Positions 55,515-63,525 of a DNA stretch of 64,000 nt are shown here, piece by piece (the stretch's first letter is position 1; every line of letters starts with the position of its first letter). Source of the DNA: Pseudomonas monteilii NBRC 103158 = DSM 14164 (GTDB taxonomy: Bacteria; Pseudomonadota; Gammaproteobacteria; Pseudomonadales; Pseudomonadaceae). The notes beneath the pieces are model-generated. The model was not told where the DNA came from. It made no database searches and saw only the letters and a program-made list of their open reading frames with translations. The DNA is taken from NCBI RefSeq assembly GCF_000730605.1, contig NZ_BBIS01000012.1:227137-291136 (forward strand), in the 5' to 3' direction. The translations under genes were made by a program, and so were the position numbers.

Positions 55515-56275
55515 CTGATGATCGCAAGTCCCTGATCGACCTTGGCCAACTGCCAACCCGCAACCTGGCCGAATGCCTGGCCGTGGATCAGGTGACACTG
55601 GCCAATGCCCTGGCCACCCGGTTACCTGCGGCGCTGGTCGAGCAACTGGCTGCCTGCGCTGACCAGGTTCAGACGCTGGGCCTGTCAAAGAAGGTTGCAG
55701 CCATCGGCCTGGCGCTGGGCCAATGGCTGGAACATGCACCCGCCCCCCTGCGCCAGGAGGTGTTCGAGCAATGCTGTGCGCACCCGTCCGACACCGTACG
55801 CAGCTGGGCAGCCTTCGCTCAGGCACACCTTTCACGCACGCTGCCTGCACAAGACGCCCTGTTGGCGCAGTTGCGCTTCGCCCGCGATGAGCATTTTGGT
55901 GTACGCGAATGGGCCTGGATTGCCCTGCGCCCACGCCTGGCACAGCAGCTGGACACCGCCCTGCCGTTGCTCAGCCGCTACGCAGGCGACGCAGACCCGC
56001 TGGTGCGACGCTTTTGTATCGAAATCCTGCGCCCACGTGGCGTCTGGTGTGAGCACATAGCCGCGCTCAAAGAACAACCGGAAGTGGCCGAGCCGTTGCT
56101 GGTGCCGCTCTTGGCCGAGGCTGAAAAGTACGCCCAGGACTCGGTCGCCAACTGGCTTAACGATGCCAGCAAAACCCGCCCCGATTGGGTACTCCAGCTG
56201 TTCCAGCGCTACCCCCCCGGCTGCAAGGCCTCGCAGCGAATCCACGCCCGGGCAACCCGAAGCCTGCCCCAGTGA
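55511..56275 (+). CDS. HEAT-repeat DNA alkylation repair protein (AlkC/AlkD superfamily)
   Basis: 254 residues, mostly helical. Motifs match the DNA_alkylation family: DTVRSWAAFAQAHL, HFGVREWAWIALRP, PLVRRFCIEILRPRGVWCEHI and YAQDSVANWLNDASKTRPDWV. AlkC and AlkD are glycosylases that excise 3-methyladenine, 7-methylguanine and bulky alkyl adducts without flipping the base. Its start overlaps the oxidase stop (ATGA), so it is an integral operon member. Related glycosylases in antibiotic clusters (YtkR2 in the yatakemycin cluster) protect the producer. The family call is firm; catalytic activity is not shown, because I could not align every active-site residue. Confidence 0.78.
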   Translation: MTDDRKSLIDLGQLPTRNLAECLAVDQVTLANALATRLPAALVEQLAACADQVQTLGLSKKVAAIGLALGQWLEHAPAPLRQEVFEQCCAHPSDTVRSWAAFAQAHLSRTLPAQDALLAQLRFARDEHFGVREWAWIALRPRLAQQLDTALPLLSRYAGDADPLVRRFCIEILRPRGVWCEHIAALKEQPEVAEPLLVPLLAEAEKYAQDSVANWLNDASKTRPDWVLQLFQRYPPGCKASQRIHARATRSLPQ

Positions 56276-56295
56276 ATCACCACAAGGAGAGAAGC

Positions 56296-56934
56296 ATGTC
56301 ACTCAAGGAAAAACTCGACGCCATCAAACAGCAGATGGGCCAACTGCCCGCCGACGTGCTGGAAAAATTCAGCACGTCGCTACAGGCCTTGATCGCACGC
56401 CACCCCGAAGCCCATGCGCTGAAAGCCGGCGACCGCGCACCACTGGCCGTATTGGAGGATGCCGATGGCAAGGCGGTAGACCTGCATGCCTTGCTGGCAC
56501 GCGGCCCATTGGTGCTGGTTTTCTATCGCGGCCTGTGGTGCCCGTTCTGCAATGCCGCGCTTGGCGAGTACCAGCAGATGGTGGGTGACCTGGCCGTCAG
56601 CGGTGCCACCTTGGTGGCTGTCTCCGCCCAGAGCCCTGCCGCCACCCAAAAAACCCGCGAAGCCCTGGGGGTGCGCTATCAACTGTTGAGCGACCCCGGC
56701 AACCAGCTGGCACGTCAGTACGGCATCGTCTTCGAACTGGAACCGGAGCTCGAGGCGGTGTACCGCTCACTCGGTGCAGACCTCAAGGCCCTCAATGCCA
56801 GCGACGACCTCAGTTTGCCGATGGCCAGCGCATTCGTCATCGGCCAGGACGGCCGCATACGCCGGGCGTTCATCAATGTCGACTATTCCGAGCGCGCCGA
56901 ACCCCAGGCGCTGATCGAAGCCGCCAGCCACTGA
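56296..56934 (+). CDS. AhpC/TSA peroxiredoxin-like protein
   Basis: 212 residues. Thioredoxin fold with YRGLWCPFCNAALGEYQ: Cys82 is in the position of the peroxidatic cysteine and Cys85 makes a CxxC, as in the bacterioferritin comigratory/AhpC-like branch. The first 45 residues are an extra helical segment (LDAIKQQMGQLPADVLEKFSTSLQALI). AAGGAG ribosome site, start at 56296. It may remove the peroxide made by the neighbouring flavin enzymes, or act as a thiol oxidoreductase in the pathway. Confidence 0.85.
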   Translation: MSLKEKLDAIKQQMGQLPADVLEKFSTSLQALIARHPEAHALKAGDRAPLAVLEDADGKAVDLHALLARGPLVLVFYRGLWCPFCNAALGEYQQMVGDLAVSGATLVAVSAQSPAATQKTREALGVRYQLLSDPGNQLARQYGIVFELEPELEAVYRSLGADLKALNASDDLSLPMASAFVIGQDGRIRRAFINVDYSERAEPQALIEAASH

Positions 56935-56945
56935 GTGCCACCCCC

Positions 56946-56966
56946 GGCACCGGGTTTCCCGGTGCC
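56946..56966 (+). repeat. Intercistronic hairpin before the halogenase-like gene
   Basis: GGCACCGGG (56946-56954) and CCCGGTGCC (56958-56966) form a perfect 9-base stem with loop TTT, 11 bases past the peroxiredoxin stop. No T tract follows, so readthrough into the halogenase-like gene is likely, perhaps at reduced level. Confidence 0.6.
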
Positions 56967-56989
56967 CCACCCCATCACGGACTGATGAC

Positions 56990-58654
56990 ATGAAACGTAT
57001 CGCTATCATGGGGGCCGGCGTGGCCGGCCACCTGGCTGCCCTGTACCTGCGCAAGCGCTTGCCTGGTGTAGAAGTGACGCTGATCGGCCGCCCGGACCGC
57101 AAGCGGCCGATCGTCGGTGAGTCGACGGTCGAGCTGACCACGCATTTTTTCAAAGGTATCGGCCTGGGCAGCCTGCTTGAAGAAAAGCATTACCACAAAT
57201 ACGGCCTGACCTATTACCTGAAACTGCGCAACAACCCGGAGTGCCGTAACTACGTGGTCCATGAGGCACCTGGGGTGATCCGCATGCCCGCCTACAACCT
57301 CAACCGCTTCAGCTTCGACAAAGACCTGCGTGCCATCGTGGTCGACCACCAGGTGCAATTGATCGAGGCCGACGTGGCTGCGGTCGACCTGCATGAAGGC
57401 GAGCATACCCGTCACCGCCTGACCCTGCGCAGCGAAGCGCAAACCTGGCAAATGGACGCCGACTGGGTAATCGACGCCACCGGCCGCAACCGTTTCATGG
57501 CCAAGAAGCTGAAGCTGCACAAGGAGCCGACCTACCAGCGCAGCACGTTCTGGTTCCGCCTTCGCCAGTTTGACCGCAACATCCTGCACAGCATCAACAC
57601 CCACAAGGACAAGCATCACTGTTTCGACCCGTATTACGTCACCCATCACTTCTACGGCAAGGGCTACTGGATCTGGCTCATACCCATGCGCAGCGAAGAC
57701 GGTGCCGACATGATCAGCATCGGCATCACCTACCGCCCGGACATGATCAACGAACGGATTGGCACGCTGGAAGCCTTCAAGGAAAGGGTCATGGCAGACC
57801 ACCCAGTGATCACCGAGCTGATGGCGTCGGGCGAAGTCATCGACCAGCACGCCATGTACAACTACATGTACGAGGCCAACCAGTACTACTCCACCGATGG
57901 CTGGTTCCTGATCGGCGATGCAGCGTTCACCTTCGACCCGGCCAACAGTGCCGGGCTGGCCTATGTAGCCCAGCAGATACCGCAAGTGGCCGCCATGATC
58001 GAGAAAGACATCCAGGGCACGTTGACTCCCGCCTATGTCAATTGCCTGGAATCGCACATCCAGGCGCAACTGGCGCTTCAGGACACCTGGAGCAAGTGGT
58101 ACGAGGTAATGGACGACCCGTTCCTGATGGGCTGGACGCTGCTGTTCGCCAACATGGCGTACTTCCATGTGGTGTTGCCCATGTATGTCAGCGGCGATTT
58201 TCTCGACGGCCATCAGGCCCAGCAATTCGCCGATTTGTTGCCACGCTACACGCGGGAACTGCAGCCATCACCGCTGCCCTTTGCCTGCCTGTTACGTGAA
58301 GTACGCCGTTCCAATCCGGGCATCAGCCCGCAGATGATCCCCAACCTGTATTCGCGCACCATCAACTTCGCCCTGTACAAGGCCGACAACCAGGCCCGGC
58401 CGCGATACGCCGCCAGCTACTTCCTGCGCTCGGCGCTGCTGCGCTTACGCTTGATGCGCATGGTGCGCTGGAGCGTGGCGCCTCGCCACCTGAAACTGCT
58501 GGCGCGGCATAGCCTGGGCACGCTGCAGGACTTGGGACGCGCCACCAGCCTGCGGCTGATGCCTTCACTGTTCTACAAGTACGGCGAGGCGCCCGAGCTG
58601 CTCAAGTCGCCGTTCGGCAGCGACGGCGGCTTCCTCGACCTGGCGCGCCACTGA
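56990..58654 (+). CDS. Flavin-dependent halogenase-like FAD monooxygenase
   Basis: 554 residues. FAD motif GAGVAG (8-13), GESTVE (43-48), the halogenase hallmark WxWxIP as WIWLIP (227-232), and GDAAFTFDPANSAGLA (309-324), which closes the FAD site as in tryptophan halogenases. Lys70 in HKYGLTYY is a candidate for the catalytic lysine by position. The GxGxxG-to-WxWxIP spacing fits FADH2-dependent halogenases, but related proteins can be plain monooxygenases. A separate flavin reductase is not in the window. The C-terminal 120 residues are a basic, Arg-rich helical region without match. Stop overlaps the amidase start (TGATG). Confidence 0.8.
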   Translation: MKRIAIMGAGVAGHLAALYLRKRLPGVEVTLIGRPDRKRPIVGESTVELTTHFFKGIGLGSLLEEKHYHKYGLTYYLKLRNNPECRNYVVHEAPGVIRMPAYNLNRFSFDKDLRAIVVDHQVQLIEADVAAVDLHEGEHTRHRLTLRSEAQTWQMDADWVIDATGRNRFMAKKLKLHKEPTYQRSTFWFRLRQFDRNILHSINTHKDKHHCFDPYYVTHHFYGKGYWIWLIPMRSEDGADMISIGITYRPDMINERIGTLEAFKERVMADHPVITELMASGEVIDQHAMYNYMYEANQYYSTDGWFLIGDAAFTFDPANSAGLAYVAQQIPQVAAMIEKDIQGTLTPAYVNCLESHIQAQLALQDTWSKWYEVMDDPFLMGWTLLFANMAYFHVVLPMYVSGDFLDGHQAQQFADLLPRYTRELQPSPLPFACLLREVRRSNPGISPQMIPNLYSRTINFALYKADNQARPRYAASYFLRSALLRLRLMRMVRWSVAPRHLKLLARHSLGTLQDLGRATSLRLMPSLFYKYGEAPELLKSPFGSDGGFLDLARH

Positions 58655-60141
58655 TGGACATGCCCATGGCCGAAGCCGGCAGCGACGCACTGCTGGCTCA
58701 TAGCGGTGTGCGCCTGGCTGCCGGGGTCCGTGATGGCACGCTGTCGCCGGTAGCACTGGTCGAACACAGCATCCGCCGCTGCCAAACCGTGCAACGGCGC
58801 TGCAACGCGGTGGCAGTGGCGCTGTACGACCAGGCGCGGCGGGCCGCCGAAGTTGCCGAACGCCAGCGAGACCAAGGCGCCCCGCTGGGTCGACTGCATG
58901 GTGTGCCCTTCAGCTTCAAGGAGGGCCTGGGGCTGGCCGATGCGCCCAAAACGTGCGGCTCACGGCGCCGACAGCACAAGGTTGCCGGGTTTACCGCCAC
59001 CGCCGCGCAACGCCTGATCGATGCGGGCGCCATTCCGGTCGCGCTGGGTAACCAGGCCGAGATGGCGCTATGGCCAGAAACCGATAACCCGGTCTACGGC
59101 CGCACCTGCAGCCCCTACCGGAACGACCGGAGTGCCGGTGGCAGCAGTGGCGGTGATGCCGTGCTGGTAGCCAGCGCTTGCGTGCCATTCGCGCTGGGTA
59201 CCGACGGCGGTGGTTCGGTGCGAATCCCGGCTGCCTGCAACGGCATTTTCGGCCTCAAGCCGTCACGGGGGTTGGTGCCACTGACCGGGCATCTCCCCTT
59301 GGACGAACGCGGCCTGGGGCAGCCGAATGCCATGGCCATCGCTAGGCACTTTGCTGCCGGCCCATTGTGTCGCCATGCCGAAGACCTGCCCGTGCTCCTG
59401 GAGATCATTGCCGGGCCCGACCAACTGGACCGCAATATCCTCGACAGCTACGTACACCGCCCGCCGCCTGCAGCATTGCAACGCCTGTACCTGTGCCAGC
59501 CCGAGCGCCTGGGCTGGGGAAGCCGGATTTCGCCGGCCGTGGCTCTGGCGCTGGATGACGTGGCCCACCACTATCAAAGCCAAGGCACCCATGTCGAGCG
59601 CTGGCTACCCCACGCACTGAACAATGCGTTCGCCATCTGGTTGGCCGTGCTCAAGCAGGAAACCGGCGTGCGCCTGGCCGACATTCTCGGTGACGGCCAG
59701 CCTGTGGCGCATTTGGCTCATGCCTGGCAAGCACTGCTCGGCCAACCGCAGCATGCCACCGGACCTTGGCTGGCAACCGTGCTCGACAGCCTGGGCGAAT
59801 GCCTGGGTAACCCCGGCCTTGCAAGGCAGCTACCCAAACGCGATGCCCTGTTACACGCGCTGACCGAACGGCTGGATGGCAACAGTGTACTGGCCCTGCC
59901 GGCGTTGCCCGGCACCTCGCCCGAGCATGGCCATGCCCTGCGCTACCCGGGGGATATCGGCTACACCGCGTTGTTCAACGTACTAGGCCTGCCGGCCCTG
60001 ACGGTACCCATGGGGCGCCTCGATCAAGGCTGCCCGGTGGCCCTGCAGCTGGTGGCCGGCCCTGGCCAGGAGCCTGTGCTGCTCGACGCAGCCCGTTCAC
60101 TGGAGCTCGCATTCGGTGGCTGGATCGCACCGCCCTTCTGA
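58654..60141 (+). CDS. Amidase signature family enzyme
   Basis: 495 residues. Ser-Ser-Lys catalytic architecture visible: Lys in PFSFKEG (GVPFSFKEGLGL), the Gly/Ser-rich core DRSAGGSSGGDAVLVASACVPFALGTDGGGSVRIPAACNGIFGLKPSRG. Length is normal for GatA/fatty-acid-amide-hydrolase-type enzymes. It is joined to the halogenase-like gene by a one-base overlap. In this operon it could release or trim an amide-linked product, form an amide by acyl transfer, or hydrolyse a precursor. Substrate unknown. Confidence 0.87.
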   Translation: MDMPMAEAGSDALLAHSGVRLAAGVRDGTLSPVALVEHSIRRCQTVQRRCNAVAVALYDQARRAAEVAERQRDQGAPLGRLHGVPFSFKEGLGLADAPKTCGSRRRQHKVAGFTATAAQRLIDAGAIPVALGNQAEMALWPETDNPVYGRTCSPYRNDRSAGGSSGGDAVLVASACVPFALGTDGGGSVRIPAACNGIFGLKPSRGLVPLTGHLPLDERGLGQPNAMAIARHFAAGPLCRHAEDLPVLLEIIAGPDQLDRNILDSYVHRPPPAALQRLYLCQPERLGWGSRISPAVALALDDVAHHYQSQGTHVERWLPHALNNAFAIWLAVLKQETGVRLADILGDGQPVAHLAHAWQALLGQPQHATGPWLATVLDSLGECLGNPGLARQLPKRDALLHALTERLDGNSVLALPALPGTSPEHGHALRYPGDIGYTALFNVLGLPALTVPMGRLDQGCPVALQLVAGPGQEPVLLDAARSLELAFGGWIAPPF

Positions 60142-60164
60142 CCCAACACATTCGGGACACCATC

Positions 60165-61514
60165 ATGCCCAATACCCTTCACGCCAGTACCGTGCAGCTC
60201 GCGCCAACGGCGCCGGCACAGTCAGCCGTTGGCTCCCAGGCCGAACACCTGACCCTGATGTTTCTGCTGCAGCTCATCGTGATCTTCAGTGTTTCGCGGC
60301 TGATCGCCTGGTTCAGTACCCGCCGCTTGGGCCAAACGCCAGTCGCTGGCGAAATCCTTGCCGGGCTGGTGCTAGGCCCAAGCCTGCTCGGCTACTTTTT
60401 TCCTGAGCAACTGGCTGCGCTGTTCGTACCGCAAACGGCCACTGCCTTCGTGGTAACAGCACAAATCGGCCTTATCCTGCTGATGTTCCAGGTCGGCCTG
60501 GAGTTCGAGTTCGGTGCACACCTCAAGGGCCGCAAGCGTTCGGTCATCATCATCAGCATGGGTGGGCTGCTGGTACCCTTTGCCAGCGGCATGCTCACTG
60601 CCGAATACTTCTGGCAGCAAATCAGCGGGGACAGGCCGCCCCTACTGGCGTTCCAGCTGTTCTTCGCCACGGCACTGTCAATTACCGCTCTGCCCATCCT
60701 CGGGCGCATCTTCATGGAACTGGGCCTTTCGCGCTCGCGAGTCGCCACCCTTACCATCGGTGCGGCGGCAATAGACGATGTCTGCGGCTGGCTCATCCTT
60801 GGTGGCGTTACATCGCTGATCGCCTCGCAGTTCAACCCTTGGGCTTCGTTGGCCCGGGTGCTGGCGCTGAGCTTGTTCATTGTGCTGGTGATCGGCCTGG
60901 TGCGACCACTGATCATGCGCTGGATCCTCGGCGACCTGGAGCGCCGACCGCTGACGGCTCAAGGCATATCCCTGATGCTGATCATCCTGCTGGCCAGCGC
61001 GACCGTGACCAACCTGATCGGCGTTTTCTCGATCATCGGCGGTTTCATTCTCGGCGTTGCCCTGCACACTGAACGCCGCTTCGTCCAGCAGTGGAATGCC
61101 AAGGTCAGTGGCGTGGTCAACGCATTCTTCTTGCCGATATTCTTCGCCTACACCGGCCTGCGCACGGATGTGGGTGCCCTGGAAGGCACGACCGCACTGT
61201 GGAATTGCCTGCTGATCTGCCTGGTGGCCTTCGCCAGCAAGTTTTTCGGTGCCTACGGAGCCAGCCGCCTGCTAGGCGAAAACCGCCGTGATGCGGCGCT
61301 GATAGGCGTGTGCATGAATACCCGGGCGCTGATGGAGCTGGTCGTGCTGAATGTCGGCTATGACCTGGGCGTACTTCCCAAGGAGTACTTTACCCTGCTG
61401 GTGATCATGGCCATCATCAGTACCTTCATCGCCTCGCCCTTGATCCGGCTGCTCACAGCACATGCCCGCCCACCACGTTCGACCTCGGAGGCAACCGAGG
61501 TCGGCAGCGGCTGA
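60165..61514 (+). CDS. CPA2-family cation/proton antiporter (Kef-type, membrane domain only)
   Basis: 449 residues, about 12-13 membrane segments; LGQTPVAGEILAGLVLGPSLLGYFFPEQ and ITALPILGRIFMELGLSRSRVATLTIGAAAIDDVCGWLILG carry the conserved Asp-Asp of the CPA2 transport core, and CMNTRALMELVVLNVGYDLGVLPKEYFTLLVIMAIIST is the typical end. No TrkA-N nucleotide domain follows, unlike KefB/KefC. It starts 23 bases after the amidase. Several antibiotic clusters carry such an antiporter near their end, so it may serve self-resistance, pH balance or export. Confidence 0.87.
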   Translation: MPNTLHASTVQLAPTAPAQSAVGSQAEHLTLMFLLQLIVIFSVSRLIAWFSTRRLGQTPVAGEILAGLVLGPSLLGYFFPEQLAALFVPQTATAFVVTAQIGLILLMFQVGLEFEFGAHLKGRKRSVIIISMGGLLVPFASGMLTAEYFWQQISGDRPPLLAFQLFFATALSITALPILGRIFMELGLSRSRVATLTIGAAAIDDVCGWLILGGVTSLIASQFNPWASLARVLALSLFIVLVIGLVRPLIMRWILGDLERRPLTAQGISLMLIILLASATVTNLIGVFSIIGGFILGVALHTERRFVQQWNAKVSGVVNAFFLPIFFAYTGLRTDVGALEGTTALWNCLLICLVAFASKFFGAYGASRLLGENRRDAALIGVCMNTRALMELVVLNVGYDLGVLPKEYFTLLVIMAIISTFIASPLIRLLTAHARPPRSTSEATEVGSG

Positions 61515-61516
61515 AA

Positions 61517-62098
61517 TCAGCGTGAGGTTTCGACGCGCAGCACTTCGGTGTAGATCGCGTCGACGGTCTGACCGACCTTGAGGTTTTTCATGCGCGCCTG
61601 CAGGTCCGGGTTCTCGACCTTGACCACCTGCAGCTTGCCCTCTGGCGGCAGCAGGCTTACTTCATGCTTGGCGAGGTCAATCTTCTTGATCTGCGAGGTG
61701 ACCCTGACCTGGCGGAAGGCCTCGCCGCCCGGGTTGGGGTTTTGCGCCGTGGCGCGAATGGTGCCGGACTCCTCACTGGCCTTCGGCGCCCCGCCCACAT
61801 CCGTGTTGAGCACATAGGCCACGGCACGGGTCACGAAGATGTCGACCTGGTCCCCCACCTTGAGGTTGGGAAGGGCCTTGGCTTTTTCAGTCAGCTGGAA
61901 CGTCACATCCTTCTTGTTATCTGGGCCCTTCACCGTGACCTGGCGGTTGGCCAGGTCGATGGCGGTGACCTGCGTGGTCACGTGACTTTCCAGCGCCTCG
62001 CTGGCAATCGGGATATCTGCAGCGTGCACGGTGAGGCTGGTAGCGGATACCAGCGTGGCCAAAGCAACAGCATGCGCAAGTGAGCGGATCGGGTTCAT
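61517..62098 (-). CDS. Exported protein with an internal duplication, function unknown
   Basis: 193 residues. Signal peptide MNPIRSLAHAVALATLVSATSLTVHA. The mature part has two similar halves: about residues 40-95 (VTTQVTAIDLANRQVTVKGP to LPNLKVGDQVDIFVTRAV) and about 130-188 (VTSQIKKIDLAKHEVSLLPP to MKNLKVGQTVDAIYTEVL). Each looks like a small beta-barrel domain, as in periplasmic DUF5666-type or SH3-like repeats. No catalytic motif. Convergent with the antiporter gene (2 bp apart), so it is not part of that operon. Confidence 0.75.
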   Translation of the reverse strand: MNPIRSLAHAVALATLVSATSLTVHAADIPIASEALESHVTTQVTAIDLANRQVTVKGPDNKKDVTFQLTEKAKALPNLKVGDQVDIFVTRAVAYVLNTDVGGAPKASEESGTIRATAQNPNPGGEAFRQVRVTSQIKKIDLAKHEVSLLPPEGKLQVVKVENPDLQARMKNLKVGQTVDAIYTEVLRVETSR

Positions 62099-62179
62099 AG
62101 GCCTGCTTCCATGTGATCAAGACCGGATAGGGGCGCGAAATGCTCGCGCGCCAACAAGCATAGACCCTGTCCGCCACCC

Positions 62180-63025
62180 CAGGACATGATCGAGCTGAAC
62201 GAGCACTGGAAGGCCCTGGTCGGCGTGCGTTATGACATCTTTGGCCAGGCGTACGACGACGACCGCGTGCAGAACGTCGACCTCGACCGTACCGACAAGA
62301 CCTGGAGCCCGCGTGCCGGCCTGGTCTACCAGCCAGACGCCATCCAGTCCTACTACGTGTCGGTCAGCCGCAGCTACCAGCCTTCGGGCGAGGTGTTCGC
62401 GGTCAGCCCGACCAACCAGCACCTGGAGCCGGAAGAAACCACCAACTACGAAATCGGGGCCAAGTGGGACCTGCTCGACAGCCGCCTGTCGCTGACAGCG
62501 GCGGTGTTCCGCCTGGAACGCACCAACATGAAGACCGCCGACCCGGCAAACCCCAACTTGACCGTGCTGGCCGGCGAACAACGCACCGACGGCTTCGAGG
62601 CCACCGTCAGCGGGCAGCTTACGGACAAGTGGCAGATCTACGCCGGCTACGCCTACCTGGATGCCGAGATCACCAAGTCCAACAGCAAGACCAACGGCGT
62701 GGCCAACGAAGGCCAGACCCCTACCCTGACGCCGCGTAACAGCGCCAACGTCTGGCTGGTACGCACCCTGACCCCGGAGTGGCGCGTGGCCGCAGGTGCC
62801 AATTACGTGGACGAACGCTACACCGCGCTCGACAACGTGGTGGTGATGCCGGGCTACACCACCTTCGACGCTGCGCTGCTGTACAGCGTGCCGCAGTGGG
62901 ATGCGGCGCTGCGCCTGAAGAACGTGTTCGATCGGGATTACTATGCCTCGGCACATGGCTCGGTAGACCTGGTTACCCCAGGGGCACCGCGTACGCTGGA
63001 AGCCAGCTTCAACTACCGCTTCTGA
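62180..63025 (+). pseudogene. 3' fragment of a TonB-dependent siderophore receptor gene
   Basis: From about 62180 (codons QDMIELNEHWKALVGVRYD) to 63025 the frame encodes roughly the last 280 residues of a TonB receptor: WSPRAGLVYQPDAIQSYYVSVSRSYQPSG, EETTNYEIGAKWDLLDSRLSLTAAVFRLERTN, YTTFDAALLYSVP, LKNVFDRDYYASAH, and a terminal Phe (ASFNYRF). Signal peptide, plug and the first half of the barrel are missing; upstream of 62180 the frame loses all similarity. A truncated barrel cannot work, so this is a remnant. It marks the right edge of the accessory block. Confidence 0.9.
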
Positions 63026-63084
63026 CCTTCGGAACACACTCAAGCCTTGCATGCCCCTTATGAGCGGGGCCTTCCGTCACGAAA

Positions 63085-63101
63085 GGGGCGCGCAGCGCCC
63101 C
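63085..63101 (+). terminator. Weak hairpin after the TonB receptor remnant
   Basis: GGGGCGC (63085-63091) pairs with GCGCCCC (63095-63101) around GCA, 60 bases past the receptor stop. Only CCTGTTTG follows, so termination is uncertain. Confidence 0.4.
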
Positions 63102-63225
63102 GCCTGTTTGCAGCTTCGCCGATGTCTGCACATACGAATGAGCCCGCTACTGCGCCGCAACAGTTCACCGCTTCGCTTGAATGAAATATCCTGCAAGGTA
63201 TTCAACAAATGAAGCCGGAGTAAAC

Positions 63226-63525
63226 ATGAGCAGTAGCACGAAGGCCCCCCACACCTCCTTGGCGCTGACTACCCTGCTCGCCCTCAGCCTGGCGCTCTCT
63301 GCTGGCTGCTCCAGCAAAAACAGCAAGCCACGTTATGCAGCGTCTACCGTAGGCTCAAACTGCTTTGCCAAAGCAGTCCCCTCAACTGGAGAAGGTGGTT
63401 TGGCGTGGGGGAATACCCTGAGCATTGCCCGGCAGAAGTCGCTGAACAACTGCGTGCGCTATGCCACCCGGTCAGGAGGCACGCCTAGAACGTGTCAAGT
63501 GGTGATGGCCAAGTGCAAGAACTAG
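63226..63525 (+). CDS. Small predicted lipoprotein of unknown function
   Basis: 99 residues. The start at 63226 has GGAG upstream; the longer frame from 63181 lacks a site. Signal peptide with lipobox LSAGC (residues about 25-29: TLLALSLALSAGC). The mature part is about 70 residues and has four more cysteines (NCFAK, NNCVRY, RTCQVV, AKCKN), suggesting disulphides. It lies just upstream of the effector-like gene, but with a 291-base gap. Confidence 0.7.
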   Translation: MSSSTKAPHTSLALTTLLALSLALSAGCSSKNSKPRYAASTVGSNCFAKAVPSTGEGGLAWGNTLSIARQKSLNNCVRYATRSGGTPRTCQVVMAKCKN

